Below are positions 1 to 9,759 of a stretch of DNA of 26,009 nucleotides, piece by piece (within the stretch, counting starts at the first letter, position 1; each line of letters begins with the position of its first letter). A program made the translations under genes and the position numbers. The notes under the pieces were generated by a model, which worked only from the letters and a program-made list of their open reading frames with translations, made no database searches and had not been told where the DNA came from. The stretch is taken from assembly GCA_910586045.1 (NCBI GenBank), contig CAJUIH010000037.1:1-26009 (forward strand), given 5' to 3'. The stretch comes from an uncultured Eubacterium sp. (GTDB lineage Bacteria > Bacillota > Clostridia > Lachnospirales > Lachnospiraceae).

Positions 1-3000
1 CGACTTCCACATTATTACTGTAAGTAACCGTATAGTCTACATTTTCCGTCATACCAGAAATCGATACTTTTGGATATACCTGGCTGCCGGTATAGTACAT
101 CGCCGTCGCCGTATCCATCGACAGCTTCACATCATCCGGCTTAATTGCCGTTGCGCCGGAAATCTCTCCGGTACCCGGGTTGAACGGACTGTTTGTATCA
201 CTGCCGCCGCTCGTAATAGTAGAGCTTGTAATCAGGAACTTCGCCGAAGCCGTACCGCTGAAATTGTTCTGTCCGTTGACGGTAATCGTCGCTGTTCCGG
301 CATTTACGTTATTCGCATATGACAAGGAATAATCCAGTTCTTCGGTCAGTCTGTATTTAATCTTATCAATATAATCCGTAACTGATAAGCCAACCGGACA
401 AATTTCAAAGCCCGTATAAGCATACTCTTTCTTATAATTGTCAATCACTACCGAGCTGGAAATCGGCCTTGGCGTAATTGTATATTTGAGTGTCTGCGGC
501 TGGGTAGAATACGTTCCTTTCTTCGGATTTCCTTCCACGCGGATAAAATAATCACCCGCATTTACAAAATCTTTATCCTCGATCAGATTTTCTACCGCTA
601 CTTCCCCTCTGTATTTTCCGATTGTGCACATTTCTTTATCTACACCGGTAATCGTAATCGTCGGTGCCTGCTGCTGTGCATTGTAAACTGTTGTAGTAGG
701 ATTGATACGAATCGTTGCTTCGGAAGCAATGTCTTTTCCGATAAAATACCAATAACTTGCACTGTCCGTATAATTGCCCACACCAGTAATCGTTACTTTT
801 ACTTTCCCTGCATAGGAACAGGTCGGCGCATCCCCGAAACCATCCCGAATTTCCACATCGTCTGTATCCGGTTCTACATACTGGTAACTAATCGTATAAT
901 CATTTCCTTCTTCAAATTCGTTACCTGCAATTAAGAATACATTCCGGTTTTCCGGGAACTGGTAATAAACGCCTACTGTCCGTTCCAGCAATTCCTCTTC
1001 CGTCTTTGGATGCTGCGGAATCACCGAAGTGCCCACGCCCTCAAACGGCAGATTCAGCCGGAAAGTACTCAGATCTTTCACTCCATTCTCTCCGCCCGGA
1101 TGATACATAAACTTTGTATGTCCTGTAAGCGGCGCAGGCAGGATGGTGAATGTGGCTTCTTTGCTTCCGAAATAATTGTCTGACGCTTCTTCCGGAATGG
1201 AAACCGTCACGGTCGCCAGTTTTCCTTCTTTCGTAGCATTCTCATTATTGTCAAATTTTACTGTAACATCTGTGATATTATCCGATATCACTTTGGAGCC
1301 GTTAAACTGCAGAATCACTTCCCCATTAAATACCAGATTAAATGCCGGTTTTTGTTCCTGGCCGTTATATACCGGCGTTTCTCCAGTAAATACCAGTTCC
1401 GTATCACCGATATTCAGCGGTTGTACTTCATACGTGATCGTCCGTTCTCCCGTAAAGTTACCAATACCGCGAACGGTAATTGTTTTCGTTCCAACGCGCT
1501 TCAAATCGCCATTATGCTGATACGTAAAATGAATCGTATAATCCTGCCAATCCTTATAAGCATCCGTGTTATTGCTGTCATACTGGATTCCGGTCAAATC
1601 CCGGCCTTTATAACGAAGTACCGGAATCGGCCTGATTTCCTTGCCGTTATTATAAAACAGATTTTCCAGTGCTTCCCGGTCCAGAATTACATTTTCTTCA
1701 TCCCCTACATCCTTTCGGATAATCGTATACGGATAAGAAATCTCTCCGGTATAATTGCCTTTTCCTCGTATTACAAATTCCGGCCGATTATTGCTGTCCC
1801 GTGTCCAGTTCACATAATCCTTACCTTCGGCTGATCCGGCATCCGTCTCGTACTCGGCATCCGCCACAGCACCGGATTCGTCTTCTTTCTTGCCGTCCGA
1901 CAACGTATGCGACGCGATGCGAACGGAACGTACGACCGGCCATACTTTGGAACCGGTATATTCTACTTCTTCCGGATAAGCAACCGTAATAATACCCTCA
2001 GTTACCGCGTTTTCCAGATGATAAGGCACAATCCGGAATGTCTTTTCAAAAGTTCCGCTGAATTTCGTACCATTTCCGGTAACAATCACCTTATGCGTGC
2101 CTACATTCGTTGCGTCGCCTTCGATTTTAATTGTGTAATCGTTTTTATTTAATTCCACATCGTCTAAGGTAACTTTAATATCTTCCGGCTTCAGCACCGG
2201 CACACCATGTGCGTAAGGATATTCATCTTTTACATTTGAAAGCTTTGCCCCGTCCAGGCTGGCTGTCAAATTATAGGTGATATCTTTCGAGCCGCGCATC
2301 CATTCTACTGGCTTGCCGTCTTCTTTTACCGCTGGTTCAATCGTTACATGATTTTCTCCAATAATCGTCGGCGGCGTTGATGCAAACCGATAATCCGTAC
2401 CATAAACTAATGGGATCTTTTCTCCGTTCCCTGCTGTATACGTAACCCGCAGGAAATCTTCCAGATGGAAATCCTTGCCGCCTACCGGATATGTGACAGG
2501 CTTAATAAAATCATACGATATATAACCGGCGTCCAAATTACCCTTAATCGTAATTTTGCACGGTATCGATCCTTCCAAAAAGTTTACATTCGAACGGATC
2601 ATCGCGTCCTGTATCCCAATCCTATTTGGCACATCTACCGTATATTCGGCATTTTCTTTCAGTTCATGGATTCTGGCATCGCCGCTATCTGCAGCGTCTT
2701 CATAGGTCTGCGGTTCATTATTTCCGGTAACCGTAGCAAGTCTTTCATAAAAGATCACCTTACATCCGCCCACGCTGGAAGCAGGATTGTAATCTAGTTC
2801 CCCGCCTTCTGCGATCGTCAGGGAATTTGTCTTTCCGGCTGTAGTATTCGGCTGGAACTGCCCGTAAATAATATAATTTTTCGTCGTTGTTCCTGTGAAA
2901 TTCCCGGTACCGCTGCCCTCTATGGTTACACATGCACGGGCGTTTGTCTTTTGATCTTTACTAATAAACGTATCATTATGCTTAGTTTCATCCGGATAAC

Positions 3001-6000
3001 GAATCGTACACTGTGCCTGCAGATCCGCAGGTTTCATATCATACGTAGTTCCATCATCTCTTAAAATTTTAATGCTGACTTCCGGCAGCACCTGGCTTCC
3101 TGTAAATGCTGTACGCTCCGGCTCCAGGCTGATCTCGCATTGTTTTTCATCACTTAATGTAATCGGCCGAATCTGGAATGTTACCTCGCACTGTCCTTTA
3201 AAGTTTCCGCTGTCTTTTGCATCAAAAATTACTTTCGGATGTTTCTTACGGTCTGCTTGATCCTGGAACAAACAAGCGTTTATATGATTGTCATAACTGC
3301 GAATACAATCTTTGTCGTCTAACTCTTTGCCATTATACGTAAGTCTGACCTGCGGAAGCACACCCGGCAGTTCGTCTCCGTTATCCGTAATTGTATATGG
3401 CGTATAGTTATAGATCTTATTTTCCGGTTTCCAGCCTGTGACACGGAAACCCGCGTTTGTATTTACATCCCAATAATCGCCCTGATCGTCATATCTGCCT
3501 ATTTCTCGTCGGTAAATGGTAAAATTGCCAATCAGTTCCCCTTCATAATTATTGATTCCCTTAATCAACACATACGGCTGCGAAATCGCGCCCCCTCTGT
3601 TTTCATTGGCTTCAATATTATGATACCAGTCAACAATTTCATAATCATTTCTCGGCTGCAATACCTGCGTAGGATCCGCTTTCAGCACAACCTGGAATGC
3701 CGGCGTTACTTCTTCCCCTGTATAAATGTTATCCCGTTCTGTTTGTGTATCGTTCGTAAACCTGATTTCGTATGCGCCGTCTTCCAGATTTACTTTCTGA
3801 ATCGGTACTTTCACCCGAATACTGCCGTAATAACCATTAATTCCCTGCAAGGTTATATAACCGTATAACGGTGAATCTTTATCCATCGGATCATCCGGAC
3901 GCGGAGTCGACGGATCATAAGTTACAAGATACTGATTCGACGCGCCCATATACAAATATTCAACCCCTGCGGAAGTTTCCAAATTATAAATCAGACACAC
4001 ACCAGCTTCCGCACTGGCACCCTTAAATTTTACACCGCCCGGGCCGTCTGCCGCAGTTGCATAAGGTCCATCCAGCGTTACCGTACCACTAGGTATTCCG
4101 TTAACCGGCTCGCCTGGTATAATACTATGCTCTGCTGGTTCCAAAACTTTAGATTTTGTAATATCTTTCCCTACTAACAGTTTTAATGTTTTGGATGATT
4201 TATAAAAACCGCTTTCTTTCCCATGAACCGTATAGCTAATCGTACTATTTACGCCAAGATTCGTCAGATCAATATCGCTTTCCTTAATCTCATAATGCCA
4301 ATCTAATTCCAGCGGATCTTCACCCGGGAATTTGTCATCCCTGATTTCAAGCTTCTCTTGAATATAAGTTAAATACTCACTTGCGGTATCACCTTTTACA
4401 TATGGCTTTGCAGGCAGTGTAAATTTCACTTCATCCTCGCTAATACTCCTGGTTGTTATCTTAAATGTTTCCGTTGCTTTATAAGACGTTGCAGTTGTAT
4501 CCGGATTTTTAAAGTTGCTTCCCTGCTTTGCAATTCTGTATACATATTCCGTTGCAGTATTTGCGTCCCGCACAGAACTTATCTTTTTACCGTTCTTATC
4601 ATAAACGCCTAGATATCCGGCATCATACGTAAAATCTGTTCCGATTTCCATCGGAATCTCTAAACTCTGCGTTTTCAAAACTAGTTTCGTAATGCCCGGC
4701 AGCTTGTTCTGTCCCATATATTCATGAGTACGCGGAGCTCCTGTTTTAAAGTCGTCCGTATCTTTATCCAGAATAAGATCGCCTTCATCCAATCCCCTAG
4801 GCTGGATCTCAAAATCCTGTGTAATCACCATCCCATTATTTAACGTAATTTGAACCGTCGCCTTACTATTCGATGATGTAGCGTTTACGGCATTCAGATA
4901 CTGAATCGCGCCTTCTTTATCATATTCCGTAGCCGGTATCGTCATCCTTTTTCCGCCCACCGGTTCATAATATACTTCCTGAACTACCGGCTGGTGTTCT
5001 TTGCCCATATACTTATGTGTCTTATTTGTTTCCAAACACTGCGGACAATCATCACCCAATACAACATGCATATACCTCAGATCAAATTCCTGAATCGAGA
5101 ACTCTGCCCATACCGATCCGTCATAGTTTCCGCTAAACGTAAATTTAGCCCAAAATGTTCCTGTCTTTCCGTTCCAGACTGTGATCGGCGTTTCCCCATT
5201 CTTGGTTTCAAAAAATTCAACACCATATCTGTCGCCTATTGTCGTCAGATATTTTTTCCATTCAACATTTCCATCCGAATCCTTTTTGCCAAGCATGGTA
5301 TTTGTCTCAACATCCGGCTCGTCAGTGGTAGGGGCAAAGATGGATGTGCCAAGTTGCATAAAATGCTGATCTGTAAGCGGCTGCGGTTCGATATCGTAAT
5401 ACAGCCTTGGCGTTTCTTCCGTACCTACAATCTCTCCATAATAACCGCCGTTATATGCATTTGCGACTGCGTCGGCTTTATTCTCATATTTACCTTTGAT
5501 TGTAAGATAAACTCTTCCGGCAGCCTCTATATTATTAATACCCTCAACTACTAAATTCGCATCCTTCCATTTATGCTGTTTATATGTCACATCATATAAG
5601 CTCGTACTGATCGGATTATCTTCCCCCGCATCCGCAAACCAAACCTTTGTGACTCTCTCATACAATCCCGCTTTATGAGATCCGTATTTATAAGTAATGC
5701 CTTCTTTTGGATCGTTGTTATATTCTGCGCTTTCGATATTTCTAATAACCGGAAAATACGCATGGGCTTTTCTGCCTTTGTAAGCGTTGTTTCCTCCGAT
5801 TACGAACTTAATCTGTACCAAACCTGCCGTAGCGCCAGGAACGCCTTCTTCATCATATCCTTCCTGTTCCACAAACTGCCATTCAAAATCTGAACATTCT
5901 GATGCATTGATTGTGGCATCTCCCGTAGGCGTCTGAAATCTTTGTGGGTATACCTGAATATTGCGATTTAAATCATCAATAAAATCTTGCGGTTTTAGAA

Positions 6001-7030
6001 AATCATTGTCTACACATTCAAGCATAACTGCTTCATCTGATACTGGGCCAAAATTAAATGTCCTCTCATAATAGCCGCCATATAATTTACCCGCACCTTC
6101 TATTTTTAAATATCCCGTATTTTGCTCGTACTTCGGAAGATTATATTCCGACTTTGGAATTTCCTTATTATCTTTGTCAAATATAGTTATATTATTCGCA
6201 GTCACTGTCTGCGATGAATTTGTTGGTTCCGGATCTACGACGACTCTTTGTTTGCCCAAATCTCCGCAAATTCTAATATTTGAAAACTCAGCACATCCCA
6301 AAGTGCCGTTAGGATGTTTATAGTTTTCAAACTGAACATACAAACCGCCGCTTACCCCAAGATTTGGAATTACGTACGGCGTCACACCATCCGATTGAGT
6401 TAATGAATATCCTGCCCCTTCCTTTAACTCTGTACCGTTTACTGTAACCTCTATATTAGAAGTTGAAACCGGACTGCCCGCGCTCTCTACCAGTAATATA
6501 TTTTGTGTATCATACACGGTATAATCTTTTCCGCTCGGACTGTCATTTTTCACCTTAAATGCAATATCAGTGATTTCCTGCTTCTGAATCGTATACTTAA
6601 AATTCAGTAATTTTGATTGAGACACCAAATATTGACTTCCTCTGGTTGCTGTCAAAGTAATTTTCACATCACCCGCTTTTTGCCAATCACTGCCTGCTTC
6701 AACGGCTACATTGTAATCTTTCCCATTCAGTTCAGCCCCGCTTAACTCTACCGCGGCTTCACCTTTTTTCTGCAGCATCAGCGTACTTGGAAACACCTTA
6801 CCGGATGTGCTGTAAATAAGCTTTTCCGGCTCCTTGATCCATATAGCGGCCCCCGTCGTAATTTGTGCCGCAGCATTTGCATCCGGAACAACCTGAACCG
6901 TGCTTAAGTCCACTTTTTCACCAACTGCCCGCAGCCTAGGCGCAGCAATCGCCACCCCGCCCAGCAACAAAACCGAGCAGAGCACAATCAACATTTTTGC
7001 CCCAAACCTCTTCCATATGTCCCTGAACAT
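1..7030 (-). CDS. Giant secreted repeat protein (MBG/Ig-like modules), 5' part only
   Basis: An uninterrupted minus-strand frame runs from ATG at 7030 to the left edge, at least 2343 codons, so the C-terminus is missing. The start is chosen because GAGAGG lies 10 nt upstream and because it gives a textbook signal peptide: MFRDIWKRFGAKM, then a hydrophobic stretch ending GGVAIAA. The rest is about 22 degenerate modules of 75-110 residues. Each carries a TYNG/YTG-like opening, a Y-x-V/I strand and a closing G-x-GNYxG ... F-x-I-x-x-R/K segment (for example GKGNYTGEISYPYTI and GIGNFTGERTITYEV). This pattern matches MBG/bacterial Ig-like repeats of clostridial adhesins and wall-associated proteins. 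No catalytic domain is visible. It is inferred to be a cell-surface stalk or adhesin; the anchor would lie off the window. Family call fairly sure, function unknown. Confidence 0.85.
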   Translation of the reverse strand, partial: MFRDIWKRFGAKMLIVLCSVLLLGGVAIAAPRLRAVGEKVDLSTVQVVPDANAAAQITTGAAIWIKEPEKLIYSTSGKVFPSTLMLQKKGEAAVELSGAELNGKDYNVAVEAGSDWQKAGDVKITLTATRGSQYLVSQSKLLNFKYTIQKQEITDIAFKVKNDSPSGKDYTVYDTQNILLVESAGSPVSTSNIEVTVNGTELKEGAGYSLTQSDGVTPYVIPNLGVSGGLYVQFENYKHPNGTLGCAEFSNIRICGDLGKQRVVVDPEPTNSSQTVTANNITIFDKDNKEIPKSEYNLPKYEQNTGYLKIEGAGKLYGGYYERTFNFGPVSDEAVMLECVDNDFLKPQDFIDDLNRNIQVYPQRFQTPTGDATINASECSDFEWQFVEQEGYDEEGVPGATAGLVQIKFVIGGNNAYKGRKAHAYFPVIRNIESAEYNNDPKEGITYKYGSHKAGLYERVTKVWFADAGEDNPISTSLYDVTYKQHKWKDANLVVEGINNIEAAGRVYLTIKGKYENKADAVANAYNGGYYGEIVGTEETPRLYYDIEPQPLTDQHFMQLGTSIFAPTTDEPDVETNTMLGKKDSDGNVEWKKYLTTIGDRYGVEFFETKNGETPITVWNGKTGTFWAKFTFSGNYDGSVWAEFSIQEFDLRYMHVVLGDDCPQCLETNKTHKYMGKEHQPVVQEVYYEPVGGKRMTIPATEYDKEGAIQYLNAVNATSSNSKATVQITLNNGMVITQDFEIQPRGLDEGDLILDKDTDDFKTGAPRTHEYMGQNKLPGITKLVLKTQSLEIPMEIGTDFTYDAGYLGVYDKNGKKISSVRDANTATEYVYRIAKQGSNFKNPDTTATSYKATETFKITTRSISEDEVKFTLPAKPYVKGDTASEYLTYIQEKLEIRDDKFPGEDPLELDWHYEIKESDIDLTNLGVNSTISYTVHGKESGFYKSSKTLKLLVGKDITKSKVLEPAEHSIIPGEPVNGIPSGTVTLDGPYATAADGPGGVKFKGASAEAGVCLIYNLETSAGVEYLYMGASNQYLVTYDPSTPRPDDPMDKDSPLYGYITLQGINGYYGSIRVKVPIQKVNLEDGAYEIRFTNDTQTERDNIYTGEEVTPAFQVVLKADPTQVLQPRNDYEIVDWYHNIEANENRGGAISQPYVLIKGINNYEGELIGNFTIYRREIGRYDDQGDYWDVNTNAGFRVTGWKPENKIYNYTPYTITDNGDELPGVLPQVRLTYNGKELDDKDCIRSYDNHINACLFQDQADRKKHPKVIFDAKDSGNFKGQCEVTFQIRPITLSDEKQCEISLEPERTAFTGSQVLPEVSIKILRDDGTTYDMKPADLQAQCTIRYPDETKHNDTFISKDQKTNARACVTIEGSGTGNFTGTTTKNYIIYGQFQPNTTAGKTNSLTIAEGGELDYNPASSVGGCKVIFYERLATVTGNNEPQTYEDAADSGDARIHELKENAEYTVDVPNRIGIQDAMIRSNVNFLEGSIPCKITIKGNLDAGYISYDFIKPVTYPVGGKDFHLEDFLRVTYTAGNGEKIPLVYGTDYRFASTPPTIIGENHVTIEPAVKEDGKPVEWMRGSKDITYNLTASLDGAKLSNVKDEYPYAHGVPVLKPEDIKVTLDDVELNKNDYTIKIEGDATNVGTHKVIVTGNGTKFSGTFEKTFRIVPYHLENAVTEGIITVAYPEEVEYTGSKVWPVVRSVRIASHTLSDGKKEDESGAVADAEYETDAGSAEGKDYVNWTRDSNNRPEFVIRGKGNYTGEISYPYTIIRKDVGDEENVILDREALENLFYNNGKEIRPIPVLRYKGRDLTGIQYDSNNTDAYKDWQDYTIHFTYQHNGDLKRVGTKTITVRGIGNFTGERTITYEVQPLNIGDTELVFTGETPVYNGQEQKPAFNLVFNGEVILQFNGSKVISDNITDVTVKFDNNENATKEGKLATVTVSIPEEASDNYFGSKEATFTILPAPLTGHTKFMYHPGGENGVKDLSTFRLNLPFEGVGTSVIPQHPKTEEELLERTVGVYYQFPENRNVFLIAGNEFEEGNDYTISYQYVEPDTDDVEIRDGFGDAPTCSYAGKVKVTITGVGNYTDSASYWYFIGKDIASEATIRINPTTTVYNAQQQAPTITITGVDKEMCTIGKYRGEVAVENLIEDKDFVNAGDYFIRVEGNPKKGTYSTQPQTLKYTITPRPISSSVVIDNYKKEYAYTGFEICPVGLSVTDYIDKIKYRLTEELDYSLSYANNVNAGTATITVNGQNNFSGTASAKFLITSSTITSGGSDTNSPFNPGTGEISGATAIKPDDVKLSMDTATAMYYTGSQVYPKVSISGMTENVDYTVTYSNNVEV

Positions 7031-7452
7031 ACCTTACCATCCTCTCTGTCTTTCCCAACTCCTAAGACCTTATTTTTCCGCGCTGCCATAACCGGCCCGG
7101 CTTCGAATATCGATTTCTTACATAGATTCCAAGCAGGCCTCCGCGCGGAATTTGTCAGCCTGTGTATCCGGCATCCTACCATCCCACCCATTACAGAACC
7201 GTACGCTTTCTTGCAGTATGGCTCAAAGCCAAATACCTGCCTTACACCAGCACACCAGTCAAAATTGGGTAAATACACCTGATCCCACATGCAGCAGCCT
7301 ATTGCTTCCATATATAATATATGCCCCGCTGTCATACTGCGGCACGCTATGGCGCATCAGGCTTGATTCACTAACGCTAATATCTATTATGAAGAGAAAA
7401 GCTTGTATGTTCAGCGGCAGCGCTGAACGCGCAGACTTATCTCATTAGATAG
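7031..7452 (-). other. Long leader of the giant surface-protein gene, no convincing gene
   Basis: About 420 nt separate the best -10-like hexamer from the start codon. The segment has a 7-bp perfect hairpin at 7410-7427 (TTCAGCG, loop GCAG, CGCTGAA). Frames crossing it give cysteine- and tryptophan-rich peptides that resemble no family I know. I looked for cyclic-di-GMP and cobalamin riboswitch core motifs and did not find a convincing set. Either an untranslated leader or plain spacer. Confidence 0.35.
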
Positions 7453-7458
7453 TTTAAC

Positions 7459-7488
7459 ATTATATCGGCATATTTTCTAAATTCTTAA
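7459..7488 (-). promoter_or_regulatory. Candidate promoter for the giant surface-protein gene
   Basis: Minus strand: TTAAGA (7488-7483), 18-nt spacer, perfect TATAAT (7464-7459). The -35 matches the consensus at four of six positions. It points toward the gene at 7030. Confidence 0.35.
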
Positions 7489-7673
7489 CCTTAAGGAGGA
7501 AATTTTTACATAAACCCGGCATGCATCCAGCGTCTTTTTATTTCACCGAACATACACTTGATTTTTTTTCATTGGCAGAATATACTATAAAAAATTCCGC
7601 ACCCCGAATATCCCCGGTTCTGCATTGCGCGCAAAACGGGGGTCCTCCGGTAACATCCTGGTTCATCGCTGCC

Positions 7674-7702
7674 TTGTATTTTTTACAAATTTGTACTATA
7701 CT
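7674..7702 (+). promoter_or_regulatory. Candidate sigma-A promoter for the coiled-coil/SGNH genes
   Basis: TTGTAT (7674-7679), 17-nt spacer, TATACT (7697-7702). It would give a leader of about 130 nt before the gene starting at 7839. The stretch 7490-7838 holds no other supported gene; an AAGGAGG at 7493-7499 has no start codon at a usable distance. Confidence 0.5.
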
Positions 7703-7838
7703 GGATAAATAATTGCCATGTTGTGGATAAATTGAAGAACTCCTTGAAGTCAGCCATTTTTTATGCTAAGTTAAAGAGGGAAAAAAGCAGGATTATCGGC
7801 GTATGTACAGGTACTATCCAAAACGCACAGGAGGGAAT

Positions 7839-8252
7839 ATGGGAGATCAAATGAATAAGGCATATCAGAGTAATCTGAAGCAGATGAAGCGGGAGAACAG
7901 ACAGCAATCCTACCAGCAGCAAAAACGGGAAGAGCTGATCTTAAAGCGTTTGGAACGCATCGAAAAATCGTTGGGCCAGGTAAACGCGTATCTTGCAAGG
8001 CTGACCGCATATGTTGACAAGCGTACCCTGCAAAGCGAAGATCTTATTCTGCGCGCCCTGCAGGAGCATGACCAAAAAACAGGCACACTGGAGAGCGAAC
8101 GCAGAATACTGCAGGCTTTGCTGGAGCATGATAAAAAAACAGATCAGACAGAAAAGCAAAACAGGGAAGTGCTGAAGCTTCTTTTGGCTGATTCGGCGTC
8201 TGACAACAGACAGCCGGCCGCAAAACGTACGACTGCGAAAAGGAAACAGTAA
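7839..8252 (+). CDS. Small charged coiled-coil protein, function unknown
   Basis: 137 residues starting MGDQMNKAYQ. ATG 7839 is chosen because AGGAGGG ends 3 nt before it; a GTG 36 nt upstream in frame lacks a site, and ATG 7851 is a weaker alternative. The protein is rich in Lys, Arg, Gln and Glu, with no signal peptide or membrane segment. Near-repeated units recur around residues 65-110: the pattern (I/R)LQALLEHDKKT is preceded by LILRALQEHDQKT, about 21 residues apart, suggesting a long amphipathic helix or coiled coil. The C-terminus is a basic tail ending AKRTTAKRKQ, which may bind nucleic acid or an acidic surface. It lies directly upstream of the SGNH hydrolase in the same direction. 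I do not recognise a named family. Confidence 0.75.
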   Translation: MGDQMNKAYQSNLKQMKRENRQQSYQQQKREELILKRLERIEKSLGQVNAYLARLTAYVDKRTLQSEDLILRALQEHDQKTGTLESERRILQALLEHDKKTDQTEKQNREVLKLLLADSASDNRQPAAKRTTAKRKQ

Positions 8253-8271
8253 ATGGCACAAAAAACAGAAT

Positions 8272-8315
8272 GCAGGCCAGGGACTCGGAATGCCTATTCG
8301 AGCCGTTTGGCCTGC
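8272..8315 (+). promoter_or_regulatory. Strong intercistronic hairpin
   Basis: GCAGGCCA (8272-8279) pairs with TGGCCTGC (8308-8315). Inside, GGACTCGGAAT pairs with ATTCGAGCC apart from two bulged bases. There is no U-run after it, so it is not an ordinary terminator. It may limit read-through or set mRNA ends between the two genes. Its presence argues that the SGNH gene starts at 8337 rather than at 8253. Confidence 0.5.
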
Positions 8316-8336
8316 CGGACCAGAAAAGGTATTTGC

Positions 8337-9671
8337 ATGCATACAAAAATGAAACCACAAATAATATTAAAGAAAGCCGCGGGCTTACTTAAAAAAAGAA
8401 CACAGACCCAAAATTGCACAGGCAGCGCAAAAATCCGGCAGGGTACGGCACTGCTGTGCGCAGTCGCTATTTTTTTTACTTCTGTTTTGCATGTATTGTC
8501 TCCCGGCCTTGTGCTGGCCGCGGGAACAGGCGGCATCAAAGGCAGCAACCTGCCTGCGGGATATGTAACCGAAAGCCAGATGGAACTGGCGAATGCCTGG
8601 CCTGATATGAATGAAAGCGCTCTGTACAATGTGATGCGCAAAGCACAGAACCGGCAGCGGGTCACGATAGCGTTTATCGGCGGCTCCATTACCAAGGGTA
8701 CGATGTCTTTTGGCTCCAGGGACCGCAGCCTGCGCAAAAAACTGACCTATGTGGACTTTTGCAGGGACTGGTGGAGCAAAAAGTTCCCCAAAGCCGACCT
8801 GCGTTTGATCAATGCGGGAATCGGCGCTACGGATTCTTATCTTGGGGTACATCGCGTGCAGCAAGACGTGCTGGATAAAAAACCCGACCTCGTTATCGTA
8901 GAATTTGCCGTCAATGACAGCAAAACAGCGGAACATAAACAGGCCTATGAAAATCTGGTGCGCAAAATACTGGATTCGGAGACCAAACCTGCCGTCCTCC
9001 TGCTGTTTATGTCCAAAATGAACGGTCAGTCCTGTCAATTACAGCAGGCGCAAATCGGCATGCACTACAATCTGCCGATGTTAAGTTACGGAAATGTCAT
9101 AAACGATATGGTCAGCAAGGGCATTTATACAATGGATGAGCTGTCCGGCGACGGGATCCATCCATCCGCGCTTGGTTATGCGGTCGCCGGAGAAATCCTG
9201 GTCCGATATTTTGACCAAATCAACGAAAAATCCATGGGGCAGGTCATTCGAAAGAAACCCTCTGCCAAATATGTAACAGCCAAAAAATACAACAACGCAA
9301 AACTCCTAAGCTGCAAAGACATTACGATCCGGAAAATGGGGACCTTTGAGGAATACTCACAAAACAGCACGTTTCCGGACAGCCTGACTTCAAAAAAAGG
9401 CAATGGGGACCTGACATTTACCGTAAACTGCAAAAATATCGGATTGCTTTTCTCAGCCCAGCTCAAAGGGGGCGGAAAATTTGATGTCTATGTGGACGGA
9501 AAAAAAGCGGCGACGATTAACGCGGATAATTCCGCCGGCCGAAAAAGCAAGCCGGAAGCGGTTGCGTGCTATTCGTCCAAGACAAAGAAAAACCACACAG
9601 TACGTATTGTCCGGAATAAAAAATCCTCCGGAAAACAATTGACCATTTATGGTATATTGATATCTGATTAA
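8337..9671 (+). CDS. Exported SGNH/GDSL-family hydrolase (esterase-like)
   Basis: 444 residues from ATG 8337, with AAAAGG 8 nt upstream; an in-frame ATG at 8253, abutting the previous stop, is a possible longer start. A basic N-region is followed by a hydrophobic segment (LLCAVAIFFTSVLHVLSPGLVLAA), so the protein is exported or membrane-tethered. All SGNH blocks are visible: block I FIGGSITKG with Ser117, block II NAGIGATDS, block III VEFAVND with Asn193, and block V GDGIHPSALGY with Asp272 and His275. These residues form the catalytic triad and oxyanion hole. About 150 C-terminal residues form a separate beta-rich part (FDVYVDGKKAATI), probably a carbohydrate-binding or jelly-roll-like domain. 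Family members deacylate polysaccharides or cell-wall glycans; the substrate here is not known. Confidence 0.85.
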   Translation: MHTKMKPQIILKKAAGLLKKRTQTQNCTGSAKIRQGTALLCAVAIFFTSVLHVLSPGLVLAAGTGGIKGSNLPAGYVTESQMELANAWPDMNESALYNVMRKAQNRQRVTIAFIGGSITKGTMSFGSRDRSLRKKLTYVDFCRDWWSKKFPKADLRLINAGIGATDSYLGVHRVQQDVLDKKPDLVIVEFAVNDSKTAEHKQAYENLVRKILDSETKPAVLLLFMSKMNGQSCQLQQAQIGMHYNLPMLSYGNVINDMVSKGIYTMDELSGDGIHPSALGYAVAGEILVRYFDQINEKSMGQVIRKKPSAKYVTAKKYNNAKLLSCKDITIRKMGTFEEYSQNSTFPDSLTSKKGNGDLTFTVNCKNIGLLFSAQLKGGGKFDVYVDGKKAATINADNSAGRKSKPEAVACYSSKTKKNHTVRIVRNKKSSGKQLTIYGILISD

Positions 9672-9684
9672 TAATTTCCGTACG

Positions 9685-9713
9685 TTGAATTATGTCAAAT
9701 TATGTGTTAAAAT
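9685..9713 (+). promoter_or_regulatory. Promoter for the GGDEF/EAL gene
   Basis: TTGAAT (9685-9690), exactly 17 nt, TAAAAT (9708-9713). Start of transcription is expected near 9720, about 40 nt before the gene at 9760. Confidence 0.55.
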
Positions 9714-9759
9714 GCCAGTGTATTATTCGAAATAAAATGGATAAGGGCGGTGGATCAGC

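Noticed and set aside
1176..5893. Several plus-strand open frames of 60-186 codons inside 1-7030
   Set aside because: They lie opposite the continuous giant minus-strand gene, lack ribosome binding sites and resemble no family.
6988..7335. 115-codon minus-strand frame in the leader of the giant gene
   Set aside because: Cys/Trp-rich composition, no ribosome binding site, overlaps the true start of the giant gene, no family resemblance.
7031..7452. Cobalamin or cyclic-di-GMP riboswitch
   Set aside because: A GGATGCCGGATACACAGGC-like stretch recalls a B12 box, but the rest of either core is not found.
7521..7712. 63-codon plus-strand frame after an AAGGAGG
   Set aside because: The ribosome binding site is about 21 nt from the start codon and the frame looks non-coding.
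8294..9638. Minus-strand frames up to 217 codons opposite the SGNH gene
   Set aside because: Shadows of a well-supported plus-strand gene with all catalytic blocks.
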